Source: Chrysaora quinquecirrha (Eukaryota > Cnidaria > Scyphozoa > Semaeostomeae > Pelagiidae). Taken from it: DNA of 64,000 nt. Numbering within the stretch: the first letter of the stretch is position 1; every line of letters starts with the position of its first letter. Below, one piece after another: positions 55,954 to 63,921 of this stretch. The stretch spans positions 558,001-622,000 of the forward strand of contig JACTAT010000011.1 of NCBI GenBank assembly GCA_014526335.1, written 5' to 3'. The position numbers and the translations under genes are program-made. The notes under the pieces are model-generated. The model ran no database searches, was not told the origin of the DNA, and saw nothing but the letters and a program-made list of their open reading frames with translations.

Positions 55954-56109
55954 GTGTCAAGAAAAAGGGATTAATCCTGCAGCAAACACCTCGTTCTTTT
56001 GTTTTTAGTGGCACCAGACTGCCCAGATCAAAGAAGGGTTAGCCCAAATTACCCCAGAAACGATAGCAGAAACATGAAAAAGAAGGTTCGATGGCAAAAC
56101 TACAGCAGT

Positions 56110-56960
56110 GGCGGCAGGGAAAGGTGCAAGAGCAAGCACTGGATCTAGAGAACCCTAGGAGGATGATCTCGGACAAAATCGGTCTCCATGACTACTACTA
56201 CTTTAGTATAGTAGAAAGTTCTATATAACTTTTCCTACTTCCACTAATTGAAGGGTGTATCATGACCTCATAAAAGTCCACATTTTCAAATTATCCCAAA
56301 GCTCCTTGTTTATTAGAGAGACATCTTGTTTGCAAATAAGATAGGGGCTAATTATAGAAGAAGCTCTTGATCTTGGGCTGGACAAATTTGATTGGCTTCC
56401 TACATTTGACAGAAAAATTTAGTAACAGGTTGAGTCCCCCACTACCAACTTTCCCCGCCTTAACATGGTCAAGTCCAACCCTCTTTCAAGTCATGTTGCC
56501 CAACCTTCTAAGTCAACTTGCCTTCATCTGTCAGTGTGATGAAAAGGGGTTTGGAGGCAGAGCCCAATAACTTTAAACGTTTATAGGTCAGTGGGGGCCA
56601 GTTAACCTTTGAAATGGGGCAAGTTGCCTTTGAAAATGGGGCGAGTTGGCAATGGGGTGAGTTGACTAGAACCAAAAAATAGTTTACTTATTTTAAGGAA
56701 AGACAAATAACACTACTTGATTCAACACTGTGTAGATCCCAAACATTTTGCCATGTTTTATTTTACTGTAGGTTTTATAAATCATTAGGCCTATCCTATT
56801 TATGCACTCTAAACTCAGTAGTAACAAAAAGTACATTAAAAGTACATCTGTAGTCTGTTTTTCTTTATATTTTATTTATTCTGGGGTGTAAAATTTGGAA
56901 ACAATAAACTGCTAGCTTAACTTTCATAGCATTATGAAATTCTCATAAAATATTTACTTG
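56110..56960. other. no gene recognised
   Basis: Contains a GGGGCAAGTTG/GGGGCGAGTTG repeated phrase at about 56,610-56,665. No coding motif or RNA gene was found. Confidence 0.4.
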
Positions 56961-56963
56961 CAG

Positions 56964-57270
56964 AAGATTTGAGCTGACTGGTCCTGGAAACATTTCCTTG
57001 AACTTCAAGATCCCTAAGGTCAGACAGTTATCTTTGACAGCATGCAATATAAACAACCTTAGCAGCATGGTGAGCTGTATGCCTGAAATTAGAGCTGTGA
57101 ATACTTGGGATTGCAGCCCAAGAATGAAGAGCTTTTTTGAAAGAAATGGAATTCAAGTAACCGAATCACATGACAGTGTGCTTAGTCAAGTCTGGAATTT
57201 TAAGAAAAGACGGCAACTAAATTTAATTCCATGGCATCAGGTTCTTCTGAAAGATGAAAGAGAATATTAG
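56964..57270 (+). CDS. putative terminal exon of an unknown gene (about 101 codons)
   Basis: A good acceptor (TATTTACTTGCAG) precedes a frame open to a TAG at 57,268. It encodes FELTGPGNISLNFKIPKV, then QLSLTACNINNLSSMVSCMP, EIRAVNTWDCSPRMKSFFER and NGIQVTESHDSVLSQVWNFK with KRRQLNLIPWHQVLLKDERE. The composition is that of a folded domain and there is no in-frame methionine near the start, so I read it as a last exon. No family was recognised and no upstream exon could be identified. It lies in an intron-like spot convergent with the protease copy 2 gene. Confidence 0.4.
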
Positions 57271-57904
57271 TTTATCTGGTATTTTTGCTATAGAAAGCTT
57301 ACATTTTTTGGCTATGCCATTGTTACATTGAAACTTGGGTGGCCAAATTATGAGGTTAAGATTAATTCATCATTTGTCTTTCCAAAATCCTCAACCAAAT
57401 AGTAACCTAGACCACATTTTATTATCCAGAAATCATGTCAAATGTAACAGAAAATTATAGAAATATAAATATTTACAATGTTTGGATTTGGACAAACACC
57501 TGGGACCACATGTCTTCAAAGAGGTCTGCATTGACTATGTTCAGGCAGGGCAAGTTGGTTTTGGGAAGTGGGTAGTAGGACAAGGTTACCTGTTACTGTC
57601 AAAGCTATGATGTTCAAAATGCATAATTTTTTTAAGGAAAATACACTTACATACCTTTCCAAAATGATGAAGTGAGCCTGTCCTTTGGGTAATCTAATGA
57701 GATCAATTTTAGCAGTTTTCTCCTGACTTCCTCACAATCTAGTATAGAGAAATCCATATCTATCTATAATGCAAGGCACACCATGGCACAGATACAAATT
57801 GTGCCACACTCGATTTTGTCCGCATACTGGGCTGGGAGACTTTTAAAATCTTCATCATTTTGAATGTTTAAAAATTCCATTCTGCCACAAACTTTTGTTA
57901 GAAA

Positions 57905-58295
57905 TTACAACAATGCATTCACCTTTTGTTCACTCAGCTTCATACCCTGGCTTTCATACTGCCCCATCTGCATATTGTTTCTATCAGCATAAAATATGCT
58001 CCAACGCTCTGCATCTTTGATGAAAATAGGAATAATGAAGATTTTGTGTGAAGAGATGCTTTTCAGCTGCTTCTGCTTCTTGGCAACAAATTTTCTGTTG
58101 ATCATAATCTTAACAAAAAGGGGATCCGTGACAAAGACATCTGAGCAGTATGCCATCAGAGCTTGTCCACAAACATTGATGAATGTGTCATTTATTCTGT
58201 TGCCCGGTTTTAATAGCAGGACATCAAACACAGTTAGATCTCCAAATCTCTTTGAAATAACATAATTTTCTTCAACAGGAGAGGGTTTGTCTTGG
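57905..58295 (-). pseudogene. C48-like cysteine protease gene, copy 2 (truncated by an insertion)
   Basis: The minus strand reads DKPSPVEENYVISKRFGDLT, VFDVLLLKPGNRINDTFINV, then CSDVFVTDPLFVKIM, SSHKIFIIPIFIKDAERWSI and YADRNNMQMGQYES. This follows the ULP1/C48 plan (LxPGxxLNDxxIN, IPIxxxxHW, YDSxG), but the catalytic histidine of HW reads R in ERWS and the DS aspartate reads E in YES, so activity is doubtful. The upstream end breaks at 58,296, while copy 1 continues; the break marks an inserted element. The region from the break onwards matches copy 1 for about 160 bp. Confidence 0.65.
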
Positions 58296-58362
58296 TAAGT
58301 AGTATGTTAGTAGGCGTACTAGCCCAGTTGTAGGCGGACGAGCGCACTGGCGTCCAAGCGCA

Positions 58363-58557
58363 GTGACATCATCAGGTTGCGCTATAGTGCAACAGTTTTT
58401 TAGATCTAGCACAATGTTTTCTTCAACCTCGTTTTCAATTGTCCCGTTGTTCTACTACCAATTACATCATCAGTGACGTCATCAGGTCTTGCTATAGTGT
58501 GACGGTTTTTATGGATCTAGCACGTTGGTTTCTCCAACATAGTTTCAAGAGTCCCGG
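58363..58557. repeat. direct repeat of about 85 bp, two copies, near the element's left end
   Basis: GTGACATCATCAGGTTGCGC to CAATTGTCCCG (58,363-58,447) recurs as GTGACGTCATCAGGTCTTGC to AAGAGTCCCGG (58,472-58,557). The second copy contains the CRE palindrome TGACGTCA. Confidence 0.8.
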
Positions 58558-58581
58558 TAAAGCCCCTAATAATCCTACAAT

Positions 58582-58620
58582 CCGATTGGTTAGAGCTTAG
58601 AACTTTCTAGAACTTTTCCA
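58582..58620 (+). promoter_or_regulatory. HSE cassette 1
   Basis: GATTGGTTAG (inverted CCAAT box), then GAACTTTCTAGAAC, which is GAA-nn-TTC-nn-GAA, a perfect three-unit heat-shock element (58,600-58,613). Confidence 0.6.
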
Positions 58621-58740
58621 AGTCTTTTCGGAATAGTTCCTAAAAATTACGTAATAATCCTACAGTCTGATTGGCTAGAAGAAAGGGAAAGTTCCCTAAT
58701 CAGGAATAACATACAACAATCTGAATTTTCTAAGAAACAA

Positions 58741-58775
58741 CTTTCTAGAACTTTTCGATGACTTTTCGAGAAAGT
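58741..58775 (+). promoter_or_regulatory. HSE cassette 2 (diverged)
   Basis: CTTTCTAGAACTTTTCGA gives alternating TTC/GAA units with one imperfect unit; an ATTGG box lies about 70 bp upstream (GATTGGCTAG). Confidence 0.5.
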
Positions 58776-58822
58776 CCCCAGAAAACAGGAAAGCCCCAAA
58801 GCACAAATGACGTACAACAATC

Positions 58823-58900
58823 TGATTGGTTAGAACTTAGAACTTTCTAGAACTTTTCGAAGACTTTTCGAAGGCTTTTCGAAGGCTTTCGAAAAACTCT
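58823..58900 (+). promoter_or_regulatory. HSE cassette 3, longest, about 65 bp upstream of the RING gene
   Basis: GATTGGTTAGAACTTAGAAC, then TTTCTAGAACTTTTCGAAG and repeated CTTTTCGAAG units, giving at least five GAA/TTC units in proper alternation. The RING gene start codon is at 58,964. Confidence 0.65.
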
Positions 58901-58963
58901 CAAAACCATTGAGTTCGTTGTTTTTACTTTACTTCAGCCTACTTCAGCCTGTTGTGTTTAGTT

Positions 58964-59675
58964 ATGCGTCTTGAAGAACAGATGGTTGGAGCAAGAAGGG
59001 CAGTTATCAGGTTGCAGGCAATTACCAGACTGCAGCCAGAGGAGGCAGTTTTTCAAGACAGCAGCTACTGTTCCATTTGCCTGACATTTGAGTTGCATGG
59101 TGTTTACTATTTGAAGTGTTTACTATGAGCAAGTATTTCATGGCAGATGCATAAGTTGGTAAGTTGTTTTTCAAACATTTGTTTATACTAATTATTTATT
59201 TCATGTATTCATTTCATGTATTCATTTCATGTATTCAGTTCATGTATTTATTTCTTTCTTTTTATTTCAGAGAACAAGTCAGAGTGAATTCATGTCCTTT
59301 ATGCAGGCTCACACCATTCAGTGCCAGTATACTAGAGGTAATTTGTAAAAGCATAATTTATACTCATTTAAATACACTTGCTAGACTAGAAAGATCTTCT
59401 TATATAAATATTCTCTTTATTGTTAGATTGCTGCTCAAACACAGGCGCAAACTTCAGAGTCTGTGGTATTGTGACCTTCAGAATCTGCGTTAGCAAGACC
59501 TACAATGGTGCAAACAGCGCTTCAAGAGCTAACTGACAGAGCATTCAACACAGCCGACGATGTCGAAGCTGAGGTAGAAGTAGATGATGAAATTAATGAA
59601 GATGCTTATGATGATGATGATGATATTACTGAAGGAGTTTATGTTAGACGCACTGCCAAAATAGATCCAATATAG
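58964..59675 (+). pseudogene. RING-finger protein, three exons, frame-disrupted
   Basis: Exon 1 (58,964-59,158) starts MRLEEQMVGARRAVIRLQAI and has the first RING pair YCSICLTF; after a one-base shift near 59,120 the frame continues with FHGRCISW, supplying H and C of the middle ligands. It ends at a GTAAGT donor. Exon 2 (59,271-59,337) follows TTTATTTCAG and carries CPLCRLTPFSASILE, the last C-x2-C. Exon 3 (59,427-59,675) follows TTGTTAG and adds IAAQTQAQTSESVV, an in-frame TGA (59,472), then an acidic tail (DDEINEDAYDDDDDITE) ending KIDPI. The order C3HC4 fits a RING E3 ubiquitin ligase. The frameshift and the TGA would prevent a full product from this copy. HSE cassette 3 lies just upstream. 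Confidence 0.6.
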
Positions 59676-59852
59676 TTGAAATGGTTAGATTGCTAATAAG
59701 AAATAGACAAACTTAAACCCTTTAATTCAGAACTATAAGAGTTAGTCGTTCATAAAATTCTAGTTGTTTATATAAATGTTAGTTTTGCCGAAGATGTTTA
59801 AAAACATTCATGTTACTTGAAATGTTTAACTTTTTCTCCTCCCTAACAGTAG

Positions 59853-59915
59853 ATTCGCAGCACAGACCTCAGAGGCGGCACCACACATGAAGAGGATTCC
59901 CGGAGATTTCCGTAA
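59853..59915 (+). CDS. duplicated alternative terminal exon A (20 codons)
   Basis: After an acceptor ending TAG at 59,852 a 20-codon frame, in phase with the exon 2 donor, reads IRSTDLRGG and ends DSRRFP before TAA. It parallels exon B at 59,981: 12 of 20 residues agree and the stop falls at the same place. It may replace exon 3 of the RING gene in some transcripts. Confidence 0.4.
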   Translation: MRSTDLRGGTTHEEDSRRFP

Positions 59916-59980
59916 ACAAGATAATGAATTACTAAAGATTTACAAGAGTTTACTTATTTAAGACTCCTCCCTAGTGTTAG

Positions 59981-60043
59981 ATTTGCAGGGCAGTCCTCAG
60001 AGGTAGTACCGCACGCGAAGGGGATTCCCGAAGATTCCCCTGA
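59981..60043 (+). CDS. duplicated alternative terminal exon B (20 codons)
   Basis: After CTAGTGTTAG a 20-codon frame in the same phase reads ICRAVLRGS and ends DSRRFP before TGA. The surrounding sequence (TCCTCCCTA, CCTCAGAGG) matches exon A, so the two are products of an 85-bp duplication. Confidence 0.4.
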   Translation: MCRAVLRGSTAREGDSRRFP

Positions 60044-60160
60044 GCAGGGGTAAAATCTCTTTCACACAAAAGAATTTAATTAGTTCAAGCTGTGGGTGAA
60101 AGCGGTAAGTACTATTCTTTAATATGTAATTGTTTAACAAGCAAATGTATAATTGTTTCA

Positions 60161-60260
60161 TAAAGTAATTTGAATTTTCCCGTTTCAATATGAATTTTCC
60201 CGCTTCAATTTGAATTTTCCCGCTGCAATTTGATTTTTCCAGCTGGAATTTGAATTTCTC
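60161..60260. repeat. 20-bp tandem repeat carrying E2F-type sites
   Basis: About five units of CGCTTCAATTTGAATTTTCC. The unit junction creates TTTCCCGC at 60,196 and 60,216, with a near match at 60,176; two more perfect TTTCCCGC sites lie at 60,274 and 60,412. Confidence 0.7.
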
Positions 60261-60346
60261 GATTCCACACTCCTTTCCCGCCCCATTTTAAATTCTTTTC
60301 AAACTAAATTCACGAATTAATTTCTAATATTTCTTCGTTTTTCTAG

Positions 60347-60368
60347 ATTTGCAAAGTCAAAAAAACTA
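60347..60368 (+). CDS. candidate 22-nt microexon A
   Basis: ATTTGCAAAGTCAAAAAAAC plus TA lies between CTAG and GTAAGT. A near copy is at 60,546. Read through the donor, both encode I(C/Y)K(V/L)K(K/E)TSKY. Confidence 0.35.
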
Positions 60369-60545
60369 GTAAGTATGAATTAAATGTTGTCTTCAAATTC
60401 GATTCTCTGAATTTCCCGCTTCGATTTTAATTTCCCACTCTCGATTCAATTTTCCTATCCCACTCCTGTTTCAATTCTCCTATCTCACTCCCCTTTTAAT
60501 TCTTTTCAATTTAATTTCTAATTTACATTTTTTTTCATTTTCCAG

Positions 60546-60567
60546 ATTTACAAACTCAAAGAAACTA
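60546..60567 (+). CDS. candidate 22-nt microexon B
   Basis: ATTTACAAACTCAAAGAAAC plus TA lies between TTTTCCAG and GTAAGT; the flanking AT-rich and TTCAATTT sequence is also shared with microexon A, so about 200 bp is duplicated. Confidence 0.35.
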
Positions 60568-60863
60568 GTAAGTACAAATTAAATGTTTTCTCATTTTTAT
60601 TCAAGTCTCCTGTTAAACATATACAATGTTTACAACATTAGTAAACAAGATTAAATAGTGTTTATCATACTGCTTATCAAAACCTCACCTCACCTACTCA
60701 GTCTGAGTTTTATATGAACATAATCCAGACCACACGAACACTGGAACCACTTGGACCACTCAGTCAATTCAATAATTTTTTCACAACTTCAATTTTTTAA
60801 AAACTAATAAGATTAAACAATGTTCATCATTCTTATCGTCTAATTAACACCACCCCTCTCAGA

Positions 60864-61075
60864 CTCGAAAGGATATTGACGAACACTCTGGCCAATGTCA
60901 TGAGAGGTTGTGTAGAACCCTCGTACAGCGCAGGAAGAGTAGGCCCTTGTTGCAACAGCCATTTGATGAGCTTCAGAACAGGTGGCTGAAGACTTTTCCA
61001 TGTATGATGAATTCTTGGACACAGGCGACCCTTGGTAGACAGATAATGCTGCTCATCAAGGCCCTGTTAAGTTCG
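60864..61075 (+). CDS. candidate internal exon, basic protein segment
   Basis: After CTCTCAG at about 60,863 one frame is open to 61,090. It includes RKDIDEHSGQCHERLCRTLV, QRRKSRPLLQQPFDELQNRW and LKTFPCMMNSWTQATLGRQI. It may end at a GTTAAGT donor near 61,069. The amino-acid pattern is plausible for a helical protein, but I recognise no family and the exon has no clear start codon. It could belong to a spliced transcript together with the 5' exons. Confidence 0.3.
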
Positions 61076-61283
61076 TGTTTTATTATTTAATCTTTTTGAT
61101 GAACTAGGAAAATAAACAAATATTAACCAAATTTAAACCGCTCCAACGCTTTCATCAGACACTTTCAAGCAAATCTTTCAAACAACTAATTTCCTATTTT
61201 AATTTTAGTAATGAATTTGGAAATCTTGTTGAAGAAACTAAACAGCTACGAACCAGCGAAAAGAAATCTATGTGCTATCAAAC

Positions 61284-61439
61284 ATGATAAAAACAAATAG
61301 AAATTGGATACAATTCCAATCTTCTTACCCTGGCCTATACCAAGACCAGAAAGAAAATTGGGATGCAGACTGCAAGTTGCTTGAAAAATGGGAGGAGGAG
61401 ATATTTCACGCCAAGAAATGGTTGGAGAAAAACTGTTAG
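61284..61439 (+). CDS. small tryptophan-rich protein (51 aa)
   Basis: ATG at 61,284 opens a frame of 51 codons with four tryptophans: NWIQFQSSYPGLYQDQKENW, then DADCKLLEKWEEEIF and AKKWLEKNC. Composition suggests a real coding segment, perhaps an exon with an upstream part in another frame (VEETKQLRTSEKKS). No family known to me. The stop is followed by a GT microsatellite. Confidence 0.35.
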   Translation: MIKTNRNWIQFQSSYPGLYQDQKENWDADCKLLEKWEEEIFHAKKWLEKNC

Positions 61440-61459
61440 TGTGTGTGTGTGTGTGTGTG
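61439..61459. repeat. GT microsatellite
   Basis: About ten GT units. Confidence 0.9.
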
Positions 61460-62080
61460 CTGTTTAAAAGTTTATAGTTTGTATATGTTCATATGTTGTT
61501 AATATGTTAATATTATTGTTTTATTGTTTATATTTTATTTTTTTATATATATTGTCAGAAAAACAGTTATTTCTCTGCAATCCTGAAACTTCAAATAACA
61601 TTCAATTAACACAGTTTCCTCTAAAAATTTATAATGTGCTTTTTACTCATCTAATGGGTTGTGCGATGTTGCTTTTGGCACTCCAAACTGTTCAATATTA
61701 AATGATGACATACCAATACGTTTGCAAATGTTATGTTCGATATCTCCGCCACACCATTCCGACATCATTCCAGTCTAGAATATCTTAAAAAAATTAACAT
61801 CAAGTCATGGCATGATGATGCAGCAACTGTTGAATGATAACTTACGAAATGTATCTTTCGTCGGCAATATGTGCTTTTTCACTTATCTGCTAGCAGTTTA
61901 TATTTAAGACATGAATTCATGTTGAAAACAAGTTTGTCCATCATTCAACAAAATAGTGAGTCTTTGTAGACATATTCAGGTGATTTTTGAATATACTCAA
62001 TATCCATTAACGTCCAACCTTTCCTATACATAGACATAAACAACTCTTTAAAGACGAGATGTTTTTATTTTATAAAAAAA
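61460..62080. other. no gene recognised
   Basis: AT-rich spacer between the small tryptophan-rich frame and the Bcl-2-like gene's promoter; no motif was found. Confidence 0.4.
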
Positions 62081-62110
62081 AATCAAAGGGAAGTTCCACA
62101 CAATTTTATT

Positions 62111-62256
62111 GTTTAGAAGTTTCTAGAAGCGGGAAAGTCTCTATTGATTAAGCATTCTGATTAGTTAGAAAAACAAGGAAATTTCCAAGAAAAACGAGAA
62201 AGTCCTAAAATGATGTAATAATTCTACAATCTGATTGGTTAGAACTTGTATATAAG
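62111..62256 (+). promoter_or_regulatory. HSE, ATTGG and TATA promoter of the Bcl-2-like gene
   Basis: A perfect HSE, GAAGTTTCTAGAAG (62,116-62,129), is followed by GATTGGTTAG (62,233-62,242) and TATATAAG (62,249-62,256). The first ATG of the Bcl-2-like gene is at 62,296, about 40 bp beyond the TATA box. Confidence 0.65.
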
Positions 62257-62295
62257 CAAGGAAAGTCTCTCGACATTCAATTCTGCTCAAGCAAG

Positions 62296-62744
62296 ATGAT
62301 TTCACTAGCTTTCCTCGTATTTAATGCTACGAAGAAGCAGTGAGAATTAACTGGAAAAATCTAATTGCATATTCTTTGGAGAGGAACTATGAATGTCTCA
62401 ATTTTGGAGTTATTTCTTTCGAGAGACAATCAATCCCAATCTACAGTTCATTCTATTATTGGATGCGAGATCTTCTAACATATACAAGAACTAGCTCTAA
62501 TAACTCAATTAAGTCTCAAGTAAAACAGCATAAAGTATTTTCTATGCTAGAAGCTAGAAACCTAGTTGGTGGATTTTTTCCAATTATGGGTAAAGAAGAA
62601 GGAAATTGGGGAAGAATGGCCATGTTAATGATTTTCATCGAAGAACTTGCTGACCGTTTAATGAAATATCATGGTAGGACTGCAGCAACATCATGCATAG
62701 AAGAAATAACAGAACAAATCAATAATAAAGCCATTGGAGAATAG
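62296..62744 (+). pseudogene. Bcl-2-like protein (BH1 motif), 5' frame disturbed
   Basis: A frame of about 135 codons ends at 62,744. Near residue 95 it has GGFFPIMGKEEGNWGRMA, matching the BH1 region of Bcl-2 proteins (F-x-G-x-NWGR), followed by a hydrophobic helix MLMIFIEELADRLMKY and a further helix. A BH3-like leucine helix (YWMRDLLTYTRTSS) lies upstream. There is no BH2 GGW and no C-terminal membrane anchor, so the protein is short (Bcl-2 proteins usually exceed 170 residues). The ATG nearest the promoter (62,296) opens another frame that stops after 15 codons; the long frame has no ATG before residue 41, so a small indel near 62,322 has probably disturbed the start, or the gene has an unusual initiation. 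Viral and transposon-carried Bcl-2 homologues are known to block cell death. A cellular origin is also possible. Confidence 0.55.
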
Positions 62745-62879
62745 GGTGAAAAACTATTAATTGATCCTGAATGTTTTATGTTATATTGATAAGTTGTCTT
62801 AAATTACTACATTTAATTTTATAGAAGTAATGTTAAATTCAATTAACGAAACCGAAGCAGGAAAAACCCGCAAAATTTT

Positions 62880-62960
62880 GTTGGTTAGTACTTAGAACTT
62901 TCTAGAACTTTTTGAAGACTTTTCAAAGGCTTTTCGAAGACTTTCTTGAAACTCTGAAGA
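62880..62960 (+). promoter_or_regulatory. HSE cassette 5
   Basis: TTGGTTAGTACTTAGAAC followed by TTTCTAGAAC and CTTTTTGAAG/CTTTTCGAAG units; perfect core GAACTTTCTAGAAC at 62,895-62,908. It precedes the acidic frame at 63,439. Confidence 0.6.
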
Positions 62961-62997
62961 AGGATAGATCTGATTGGCTGATTGGCTATGCTTGGAA

Positions 62998-63034
62998 TTC
63001 TTTTGTTTTTGTTTTTTGTTTTTTGTTTTTTTAC
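62998..63034. repeat. TTTTTTG-type T-rich run
   Basis: Tandem T-rich GTTTTTT units. Confidence 0.7.
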
Positions 63035-63342
63035 GTACTTTTTCTTGTTTTTATGTGTGAACCTGTTTAGGGACCTGTGCTTTTGTTCTTTTTACTCTTT
63101 TCTTTACTGCGCCTCTTCGTGTTTTTATGTTTTTTTACTCTCTCTTAAGACAGGCGGCAAATCGCTCTCAACCTCGATGCTAATTACTCTGCTTCTCCTA
63201 AAATTGCTATTGTCTTTTCTTCCTCGGCCCTCCCCTTTAGACTTATTTGATTTTATTGTATTGTATTAGACAGGTTCCCTAATTAGGTTTTATTTCTTTG
63301 TTACCCTATTGTAATCTAGGTATATAAGTAGATTATTGTTTG

Positions 63343-63367
63343 CTGAAGAAGATCATAAGATCGAAAC
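63343..63367 (+). ncRNA. hammerhead-ribozyme-like core motif
   Basis: CTGAAGA (matching the hammerhead CUGANGA box), a GATC-ATAA-GATC stem-loop as stem II, then GAAAC. This strand order matches the catalytic core found in Penelope-type elements and retrozymes. The partner cleavage-site strand was not convincingly located. Confidence 0.35.
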
Positions 63368-63438
63368 GTTCAATGATAAATCTATATTTTTTGAATCTCC
63401 TGTTTAAATATTTGATATAGATAAAGGAAACTAGGTAG

Positions 63439-63666
63439 CTTTTTGTCATAGTTGTTGCTGATTATGATAGTGAAGATAGTCTGGATGATGTTGATAACAA
63501 TACCGAAGAGAGCTATGATGCATTTATTCACCGACCTTATAATACGCTAGAAGAGAGTAATCCTTTTATTTTGGCGAATGATAGTGATGAGAATGTTGAA
63601 TTTTTAATTCAAATGATAGAATTTAAAGAAATGATAGCCCGAGTGGCAAGGAATTTCCTGGGATGA
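63439..63666 (+). CDS. acidic protein segment (up to 76 codons)
   Basis: The frame follows a TAG at 63,436 and stops with TGA at 63,664. It has no early ATG; an acceptor-like TTTTTGTCATAG at about 63,451 would make it an exon. The protein is acidic (DYDSEDSLDDVDNNTEESYD, later ANDSDENVEFLIQ) and ends EMIARVARNFLG, a possible amphipathic helix. No family recognised. The acidic composition recalls exon 3 of the RING gene. Confidence 0.4.
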   Translation, partial: LFVIVVADYDSEDSLDDVDNNTEESYDAFIHRPYNTLEESNPFILANDSDENVEFLIQMIEFKEMIARVARNFLG

Positions 63667-63724
63667 ATAACGATAAGAGTTAGTCTTCCACCTAGTCGCC
63701 AACTGTTTACATACACCTCGTTCA

Positions 63725-63800
63725 TAGAAGAAATCAGTTATAAAGCTCTTGGAGATTGACTCTGATTGTTTCATGTTATATTGATAAGTTGTTTCATGTT
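63725..63800 (+). repeat. duplicated 3' end of the Bcl-2-like gene
   Basis: CATAGAAGAAAT, then ATAAAGC, TTGGAGA and TGTTATATTGATAAGTTGT match the end of the Bcl-2-like gene and its downstream flank (62,697-62,810). Confidence 0.65.
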
Positions 63801-63921
63801 AATCGATTGTTGCTGTTCATATGAAATGTTTTATTCAATTAATGAAATGAAGTTGATGACTTACAAATATCTTTCATCTTAAATCTCTTATAAATACTAT
63901 GCATAAACCTAGTAATTAAAG

